This document shows, in pieces, positions 18,048 through 27,600 of a stretch of 64,000 bases of DNA. The position numbers were made by a program, and so were the translations under genes. The DNA is from an uncultured beta proteobacterium (lineage in GTDB: Bacteria > Pseudomonadota > Gammaproteobacteria > Burkholderiales > Burkholderiaceae_C), in the NCBI GenBank assembly GCA_903909815.1, contig CAIVXG010000223.1:35488-99487 (forward strand), in the 5' to 3' direction. Below the pieces are notes generated by a model. The model ran no database searches and had not been told where the DNA came from. It saw only the letters and a list, made by a program, of their open reading frames with translations. Every line of letters starts with the position of its first letter. Within the stretch, counting starts at the first letter, position 1.

Positions 18048-18643
18048 TGATGATGAACCCCGTGCATGTCAATCCAAGATTCGTTCAGTGGCCCCGCCGT
18101 CAGCAAGGCGTGGTGCTGTATGTGGCGCTGGTGGTGATGGTGGTGATGATGCTCGCCGGGGTGGCGATGCTGCGCTCGGTCGGTACGGGGGTGGGCGTGA
18201 CGGGCAATCTGGCGTTCAAGCAAAACGCCACGCTGGCCGGTGACCTGGGCACCCAAGCCGCCATCGCCTGGATTCTGAGCCAGCCTGCGCTCAGCATGGA
18301 ACAAAACATACCCGCGAGCGGCTACTTCGCCACTTGGGATCCCTCGTTCAAGCCATCGGCGTTTGACTGGAGCAGCGCCAAGCTGGTACCCCTTGCGGCC
18401 GGCGTCCCCGATACCGGCAACACCGTGCGCTACGTCATTCATCGCCTGTGCAGCGCCTCGGGCATCCCCCAGTCGTCGGCAGTGCAGGAATGCTCGGTCA
18501 GCGGCAACGTTACTGCAAACAGCGTGGACGGCAACTCCAGTGGCGTTCAGTCCGGGGCCGTTTCACCGCCGCTGTACCGGGTCACAACGCGTGTCGACGG
18601 GCCCCGTGGCACGCTGAGCTTTATCCAGGTCGTCGTTGAGTGA
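18047..18643 (+). CDS. pilX: Type IV pilus assembly protein PilX
   Basis: This 198-residue minor pilin has the N terminus RRQQGVVLYVALVVMVVMMLAG. The cleavage glycine is present, but mature position 5 is Val rather than Glu, as commonly seen in PilX/GspK-type tip pilins. ATG at 18047, 18050 or 18053 could be used; the first overlaps the pilW stop (TGATG). The longer open frame from 17984 lies inside pilW. The gene ends 17 nt before pilY1. Confidence 0.85.
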   Translation: MMMNPVHVNPRFVQWPRRQQGVVLYVALVVMVVMMLAGVAMLRSVGTGVGVTGNLAFKQNATLAGDLGTQAAIAWILSQPALSMEQNIPASGYFATWDPSFKPSAFDWSSAKLVPLAAGVPDTGNTVRYVIHRLCSASGIPQSSAVQECSVSGNVTANSVDGNSSGVQSGAVSPPLYRVTTRVDGPRGTLSFIQVVVE

Positions 18644-18660
18644 CATCGCAGGAGAACACC

Positions 18661-21600
18661 ATGAAAACATCGACACATTCCAGCGCGAGCGTATTCTTAG
18701 CGCTGCGCGTTCTAAGCCGGTTCGGGTTGATGCTGGGATTGGGCTTTGTCAGCGCCATCCATGCGGCCACGGACATCTCGTCGACGCCGATCGAAGCCAC
18801 CAGCCTGGGGCAAACCAAACCCAACATCATGTTGCTGATGGACACCTCGCAGTCCACGCTGTTTACGCACGCTCCCAACATCATGGAAGTTCCGGTCAAC
18901 GCGCAGCCCAATGCGCCGTTGAAGGCGGCGTTACCGATTGGCTACCGCTCCTATCAGTGCAACCCGATCTACTACAGGCCTTCCTTCGCCAATAATCCCG
19001 ATTTTGATCCAGCCAATCCGCCGCAACCCTACCAAGTCCCGGTGAACCTGGACCCGGCCACGGTGCCGCCCGGCGGTTGGCTGAATGGCTTGTTGTTCAA
19101 CAATGCGCCTTACAACTACTACAACGGCCTGTACCCTGATCAGTATCCGCCGACAACCCCGCCCACACCCGGGGCTTCCCTGACGGTCGATCTGAGTCAA
19201 AAGTTCCAGGCCTTTGACCAGTACACGCGTTCGCGCAAGGGTCCCGGTTCGGACGATTTTCCGCAACCCGCTTACTACTACGTTTACCACCTGACGGCGG
19301 GGGGGGTGCCACCGATCAATCTGGATATCACGCAGCCGCCTTGTACCGACACCTACGGGGTCTACCCGGCGGGTCTCAACCCCAACAGTTCGGCTGTGCC
19401 CAATCCAGCCATTCCGTTGCCAGCCTACGGGAACCTGCCGCCAACCATCACCTCAGGGCCTTTGGCCGGGCACTGGACGCGCTATCTTGTCGGTGTCACC
19501 GGCACGCCGGGGGTCGCCAAAGACCTGACGAACACTCCGGTGGACGAGACCCAGAACTTTGCCGTCTGGTACACCTTCTATCGCACCCGCATCGCGTTGA
19601 CCAAGAGCGGCATTGGACTGGCCTTTAGCAATTTGAACGACAGCTATCGTGTGGGCTTCATCAATGCCAGTCCGTTGGTGGGGGGGCTCGTCGACGCCAG
19701 CCGCTACGTCCCGCTGAACGACTTCAACCAGGGCCAAAAGACGAGCTGGTATGGCACGCTGTACAACCAGGTTCCCGGCGGTTCCTCGCCCATGCGCGAG
19801 GGTCTGGCGCGTGTCGGTCGACACTATGGAAACCAGAGTGATTCCATCAACGCCGGTATGCCTTTGCAGTTCAACAATTCCGGCGACACATCCAGCTGCC
19901 GCCAGAACTTCACCATTCTCGCCTCGGGCGGCTACTGGAGTCCGGGCGCTGAAACCCGCGGCCCGGTCAAGCTCGACGGGGTCTCTTTGGTAGGGCAGGA
20001 GGATGGAGCACTCACCCCCCCCTCGGGCAACACGCCGCGACCGATCTGGGACGGTGGCAGCGACGGATCCCTGGTGACAAGCGACGCCTGGAATAGCTAC
20101 TCTGCGGCCAGCTGCCCGACGAACCTGGTGATGAAATCGACCTCGCAAACGCTGGCCAGGACCTCGCAAGCGCTGCAAAGCCAGACGCAGTGGCTGCAGA
20201 GCACTTCGCAACTCAATATCCAGACCTCCTCCCTGACGCAAAGCACCTTGCAGTACACACTGTCGACGGTGCAAAACCAGCAGAGTACTTCGCAGACGTT
20301 TCAGACTGTTGTGCAGACCTTAAGAGGGGTGCAACAAGACACGCAGACGACGTCTCAAACGTCCTACGCCACACCGACCGTTTCGACCTCCCAAGTCAAT
20401 ATCACGACCACGGCCGTCACCAGTTCAACTTCTCAGCAGCAGCTGTCGACCACGCAATTACAGAAGACAACGGCCCAGATCTTTCAGAGCAGCACCCAGC
20501 CCACGCAGAGCACTGCGCAGTGGCTGCAGAGCACCTCGCAGCTGACTTCGAGCACGCCCACGATGTCGACCTCGCAGCAAAATATCACGACCACGGCGAT
20601 CACACAGAACACGTCGCAATTGCAGCAGAGCACGACGCAGCAGACGCAAAGCACCTCGCAGTGGAAGCTGAGCACGGCGCAGCTCACGGCGAGCACCTCG
20701 CAATTGCGCCTGAGCACCTCGCAAAACACCTCCAGCACGCCCACGCAATGGACTTCGCAGATCAACCAGAGCACCGCACAGGCGACGGCGAGCACCACGC
20801 AGGTCACGGCGAGCACCTCGCAGTTGCAGCAGACCACCACGCAAATGACGGCAAGCACCTCGCAACTGACGGCGAGCACCTCGCAGTTGCAGCGCACGAC
20901 CTCGCAACTGACGGCGAGCACCTCGCAGCTCAATCGGAGTACATCGCAACTCACGATGAGCACCAGCCAGCCGCTGCAGACCACGACCGTGTCCACCATG
21001 ACCACGAGCCAGTGGTGGGCGACCGACAGTCAAAGTTCCACCCCGGTTGCCAGTTGCACTCCCACGCTCTATCTCAGCTGCTACGATGAAGTCAGCGACC
21101 CGCTCCCGGTGGTGCCGGGCAGCTGTACCAACGATCCGCCCACCGGCGCCAACGCATATACGACGACGACCTGCAGTAATCCGGCGCCGGTCGTGGTCGC
21201 TGTGGCCAGTTGCACCCCGGTGGCGGCAAGCGCCAGCAACAGCTATGTTCAGATCAGCTGCGGTTTTAACGCCACGGGGCCCACGGGCGTGGCGTCCTGC
21301 ACGGCGGCATCGCCAACGGCAGGCAATCTTTGGACCACCACCACGTGCAGCACCGTTGCCACCGGGCCCACACCCGCGGCCAGTTGTGTGGCGGCGCTGG
21401 CGAATGCGGGCAATCTCTATACCGCCACCACCTGCAACACCGTCACCACACCGGCCACCGGCGTGGACACGTGCACGGCAGCGCTGGCGAGTTCGAGCAA
21501 CTCCTACACCAGCACCAGCTGCAACACCGTCGCCACCCCCGCCACGGGTGTCGCGACTTGCACGCAGGCGCTGGCGAGTTCGGGCAACTCCTACATTGCC

Positions 21601-24600
21601 ACCACCTGCACCACGGTCGTGACACCTGCCACCGGTGTGGCCTCATGCACAAATGCGACGGCAAGCTCGCTCAATTCTTACATCGCTACCACCTGCAACA
21701 CCGTCACCACCCCGGCCACGGGCGTGCCCAGTTGCAGCGCAGCGTCAGCCAATTCGGGTAATTCCTACACGAGCACCACCTGCACCCCCGCCAACACCGG
21801 CCCCACCGGCGTGGCGTCGTGCACGGGGGCGACGGCAAATTCGATAAATTCCTACACCACGACCACTTGTCAAACGGTGGTATCACCCTACACCCCAGTT
21901 TCATCCTGCACCCCTACCGTGGCGGGAACGGGGAATTCCTGGGTCGCCACGAGTTGCAACACCGTGACCACGCCCTACGCTGGCGTCGCCTCCTGCACGT
22001 CTGCGGCAGCGATTTTGGGGAATTCCTGGACCAGTACCAGCTGCCTCCCGGTCAACACCGGGCCCACGCCCGTTGCTTCGTGCACACCCGTGTCCGCAGC
22101 CTCCGGCAACAGCTGGGTCGCCACCAGCTGCGTGACCACCACAACCTCCGCCGTGAGCGCGCCCGGTGGCTGCACCCCGGTGGCCGCCAGTTCCACCAAC
22201 CAATGGACCGCCACTCTGTGCGGCTGGACCTCGGCCACGGGCACGGCGTCGTGCACCAGCACGCCGACGGTGGTCTGCAACGTAGCCACCACCGGGCCCA
22301 CGGGCGTGGCTACGTGCACCCCCATCACCGCGAGTTCGGGCAACAACTGGGTTACCACCTCCTGCGACACGGTCACCACACCCGCCACCGGCGTGGCGAG
22401 TTGTACGCAAGGTACCGGCGCCAATTATGTGGTCACCACCTGCAACACCGTGTCGAACGGGCCCACGCCCGTGGCTTCGTGCACGCCGGTGTCGGCGAGT
22501 TCCAGCAATTCCTATACGGCCACAACCTGCCTCAATCCCACCACCGGTCCAACGCCGGTGGACCCGACCAGCAACGGCGGCAACGGCTGCCAGAGCCAGT
22601 TGCCCAGCAGTGGCAACAACTACGTCACGATCACCTGCAACACGGTGAGTAATGCCTGGTCCGGGGTGCAGTCCTGCACGCAACAGGACGCAAGCAGCGC
22701 CAATTCCTGGGTCCAGACCAGCTGCCGTACTTACACCACTTCGGCCGGAGTCGCGGCCTGCACGGTAGCCAGTGCAAGCTCAGGCAATTCCTGGACCACC
22801 ACCGCCTGCCCCACGGTCACCAACGGACCCAATCCCGTGAGTTCATGCACCCCGGTGGCGGCCAGTGCCGCCACCACCCCGGCCTGGACCGCCACCACCT
22901 GCCCGGTCATCACCACCGGCCCCACCAACGTGGATAGCTGCGATCCGCAATCAGGGAATAACTGGACCACCACCACCTGTGGCTGGACCGCACCCGCAGG
23001 TTCGTCGGTGTGTCGCACCCGGGACAACCAGCAATGCAATACCGCTTCCACCGGGCCCACGGCCGTGGCCACCTGCACGCCGTCGCTGGCTACGTCGAGC
23101 AACAACTACATTGCCACCACCTGCACGCCGAACAACACCGGGCCCACGCCCGTGGCTTCGTGCACGCCCATAACGGCGGCTTTGGGAAATAACTGGACCA
23201 CCACGACCTGCGCTACCGTTCCCACCGGACCGACGGCCGTGGCGTCGTGCACGCCCGTCACCGGGACCTCAGGGAACAACTGGATCACGATCACCTGCAG
23301 CACTACCAACACCCCAGCCGTGGGGGTGGCGACCTGCGCTGCTGGCACCGACCCCACGACCTTCATCACCACATCGTGCAACAACGTGGTTAGCGCATGG
23401 GCTGGCGCATCCTCTTGCACACCCGCAGTCGCTTCGTCTGCCAACTCCTATACCACCACCAACTGCAACGTCGCCACCACCCCGGCCACGGGGGTGGTTT
23501 CCTGCACACCGATCGCGGCGAGTTTGGCGAATCAATGGACCACCACGCTATGCCCGACCGCGACCGTCGTCGGGCCCACGCCCACAGGCGCTTGCGTGGC
23601 GGCAACGGCATCGTCGAGCAACAGCTGGATCACCACCACCTGCACCACGGTGCCCACCGGTCCCAACGCCGCGCCGTCCGGCTGTACCCCCTCCAGCGCC
23701 AGTGTGGGCAACAGTTGGACCACGACCACTTGCGGCTGGACAACCCCGGTGCTCGGGCAAGCCTGCACATCGTCAAGCACCCAGAATTGCTCCACCTCAA
23801 CCCCTCTGACCGTCTACGTGGCCCCAGACTCATGCGTGCCAGCGTCAGCGTCGTTGGCCAATAGCTGGACCACGACCTCCTGTGGCCACGGTCCGAATTA
23901 CCTTGCGGCCGCTCCGGCGCAGACCTGCACCGGGAGTGCGGCGACGTTAGCGAACAACTGGACCCTGACCACCTGCGCCCCCGGCCCCAACACCATGGCG
24001 TCCACGCCAGTGCAGTCATGCAGCGCGAGTGCGGCGACGTTAGCGAACAACTGGACCGCCACCAGCTGCAACACCCCTCCGGTCACGACGACGGCGGTGC
24101 AGGTCTGCCCTAGTCCGGTGCCGCCGCCGTCTCAGGGCAATAACTGGACCACGACCACGTGCACCAGTGTTACCGGCGGTCCCACGCCGGTGCAGACCTG
24201 CACAGCGACGCCCGGGACTTTGACGAACAACTGGGTTACCACCAGCTGCCCCCCTGTCACCACCTCCACGGGCGTGGCTAGCTGCCCTGTGCCGTTTACG
24301 GCTGCGACTCAGGCCAATAACTGGACCGCCACCACTTGCTCCACGGTGGCAGTGCCCGGCGTGGTGCCCGGACCCACCCCCACGGCACCGGGGACGTGTA
24401 CGCCAGGCTTTCGGACGCTCAGCAGTTCCGGCCAGAATGTCGGGGTCACCACGACTTGCCCCGTCGTTCCCACCGTTAACGTTCCGGTGCAACTGTGCAC
24501 GACGAGTGCGGCGACCTTGGACAACAACTGGACCTCCACCAGTTGCTCCGCTGGCCCCAACACCAGCGTGAACGTGCCGGTTGCATCCTGCACGCAGAGC

Positions 24601-27600
24601 GGGGGAACGGCCGGCAACAACTGGACCACCACCAGTTGCCCCCTTCCCGTCACCACACCTGACACGCCCGTGGTGGCCTGCCCCCAGGTGACGGCCCCGA
24701 TCGCGGCGAACAATTTCGTCGCAACCACCTGCACATCCAACAATACCGGGCCGATTCAGGTGGCCGCATCCGCCTGCACTGCGAACAACGGAACAACGTC
24801 ACCCTTCGTGACCACCACCTGCGTCGTGGTGCCGGGGCAGCGGGTTCAATTCCTGACCACCCGCACCACCAGTACCCAGGCCCTCAGTGGCGGCATCCCG
24901 GTCGGAGCCCCAGTCGCTTCCCCGAATACCGTCGACCAATACAATTCGACGACCGGACTTACAACGCCGCAAAACCTGGACAGCGCCTGCTACACCCAGC
25001 TTCAGCAGCCGTCGCTTTTTGCCAGTTCACCCGCATTCAGTGCGGGCGGGCCGCAATCCGTGCGCCCACCCTTGATTCCAGCCACGGTGCCGATTGCCGC
25101 GGTGGGGGAGACCGTAGCACCTGCGCCGCAATCACCTTGCACGGCTTGGCCCTGCGTGACGACAGGGGGGTCGAGCGCAGTTGGAAGTTCCAATTCTCTG
25201 GCGGACGTGGCGCAGTACTACTACGCCACCGATCTGCGCCCGGACCTGCCGGACAACGTGGTCGTGGGTGCGGGCACTGGTCCCCAGGACGACCGTTTGA
25301 AGGCCCAGCACATGACCACTTTCACCATTGGATTGGGTGTGAATGGCACGCTGGCCTATACGACAGACTACAAGACCCGGGTGCCACCGACACCTGGTAC
25401 TGGTGACTTTCCCGCGCTGGTTTCGGGCGCAGCCACTGCCGGATTTGGCACAGGAGCAACGAGTTGGCCCGTTTGGCCCGGACCCACGTCAACGCTGCCC
25501 AACGGCCCGCTGGTTGAAGCCGATTTCAATAACCCCAGATCAATTGATGACCTGTGGCATACGGCGGTGAATGGACGCGGTCAGTTTTTTAGCGCCCGAG
25601 ATCCTGGCAGTTTGATTTTTGGCATTGCCGGGGCTTTGAGTGCCACCACCAGCAATGCGGGGTCAGGCTCGAGCGCCGCCACGGCAACGGCCACGGCCGG
25701 AGCCGGCAGCAATGCCATTTTTACGACCGGCTTTGTGACCGGGCAATGGACGGGCGATGTGCAGGCCAACACCTTCACGGCATCGAGCGTTTCCAATAGC
25801 GCCACTCCGCTGTGGTCGGCCATGGCAAATCTGGATGCTTCGAGAGGCACGCAATGCGACGGGCGCAGCATTTGGTTGATGCGCCCGGCAGCGCCCGCCG
25901 TGCCACCTGTTGCGCCTGCCCTGGTGCCGTTCACATGGAATACCAACACCAATGGCTGCATCGCAGGCCAGGGCGGCAGCAGCGGCACCGCGCTGAACCA
26001 GCAGGAGCAGTCCTATCTCGGGGCCACGGCGGCAAGCAGTCTGAGCCAGTTCGTCGCCAGTCCGGCAGCGGCGAACCAACTCCCCACCGGGGCGTTGGTG
26101 AACTTCCTGCGCGGGCAGAGCAGCGCCGAGTCCAGCAGTGGCCACAATTCGCTCCCGTATTTCCGGTCGCGCTCCCATGTGCTGGGGGATATCGTGGATT
26201 CGCAACTGGCCTACGTCGGACCTCCTGCGCTGGCCTATCGTGACGACGGCTATGCCACTTTTGTGACCCAAAACGGCGCCCGCTCACCAATGATTTATGT
26301 CGGCGCCAATGATGGCATGCTGCATGCCTTCGATGCGACCACGGGCACCGAAGACTGGGCCGTGATCCCGAGCACGGTGGTGCCCCATTTGGCAGCGCTG
26401 GCGGACTCGGCCTACGGCTCCAACCATCAGTACTACGTGGACGGGTCCCCGGTCTCGGGTGACATTGCCGTGATCGCCACGAGCGGCAGCACGGTGACTA
26501 GCGTTTGGAAGACGATACTGGTGGGTGGTTTGAACGCCGGTGGTCAAGCCTATTACGCGCTGGATGTGACCAACCAGGGTCTGACCAATCCCCCGGTCCC
26601 ACCCACGCCCCTGTGGGAATTCAAGGGCGGAGCGGGCAGCGCCTGCCCGCTGACCGACAGTGCCGCCGTGAACAATACGTCCGATTGCAATCTGGGCCTG
26701 ACTTTTGCTCGCCCGGTCATCACCAAGATGGCGGACGGGACCTGGGTGGTGCTGGTAACTTCGGGCTATAACAACGTCACCAATGGCGGCAATGGCCAGG
26801 GCTATTTGTATGTGTTGAACGCTGCCACTGGCGCCATCATCAAGCGCATCGGCACGGGAGTGGGCGACACCGGTTCGGGCGTGGGCCCCAGCGGCTTGCG
26901 CGAACTCACCACCTACGTCGGCAATGGGCAGTACGACAACACCGCGCAGTGGGTGTACAGCGCCGATCTACTTGGCAATATCTGGCGCTTTGACATCAAT
27001 GCGGGCAGTGTTGTCTTGGTCACGACGCTGACGGCCCCCGTAGCCAGCGGTTCAACCGCGACCGTGGGTACGCCCCAGTCCGTGACCACGGCCGTCAATC
27101 TGGCGGAAGTGAATGGGAATACCTACGTGCTGGTGGGAACCGGGCGCATGCTGGGACTCTCGGATATCACCCCCAATTCCAGTATCTATACGACCCAGGT
27201 GCAGACGGTCTACAGCATCATGGACCCCATGACGACGCAGGCCACAACGTCGCCCCCGACGCCCGAGATCGACCCGGCCGCGCTGCGCGGCACCTTGATG
27301 CCCATCGCCACCACGAGTTCCACCACCGGTAGCCTCGCCGATGGCCACCTGACACGCACGCTGGCAGCCTGCACCGGCTCAACTGCGCAATGCGGATCCA
27401 CCAATGGCTGGTACCTGGACCTGACGGCGGCGGGGAGTGATTCAACCCTGGCCAGCGAACGCGTGACCCTTTCCATGAGTCTGGCCTTTGGCACCCTGGC
27501 ATTTGAGAGCAATGTGCCCAGTACCAGCCAATGCACGCCTGGCTACAGCCTGTTCAATGAAATCAACTTTGTGACAGGACAGGCTGTTGCCGGCTCGGGC

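Noticed and set aside
20137-21018. Regular 21-bp repeats that might suggest a CRISPR array
   Set aside because: The repeats are contiguous without unique spacers, keep one open reading frame and encode heptads. No cas genes are near.
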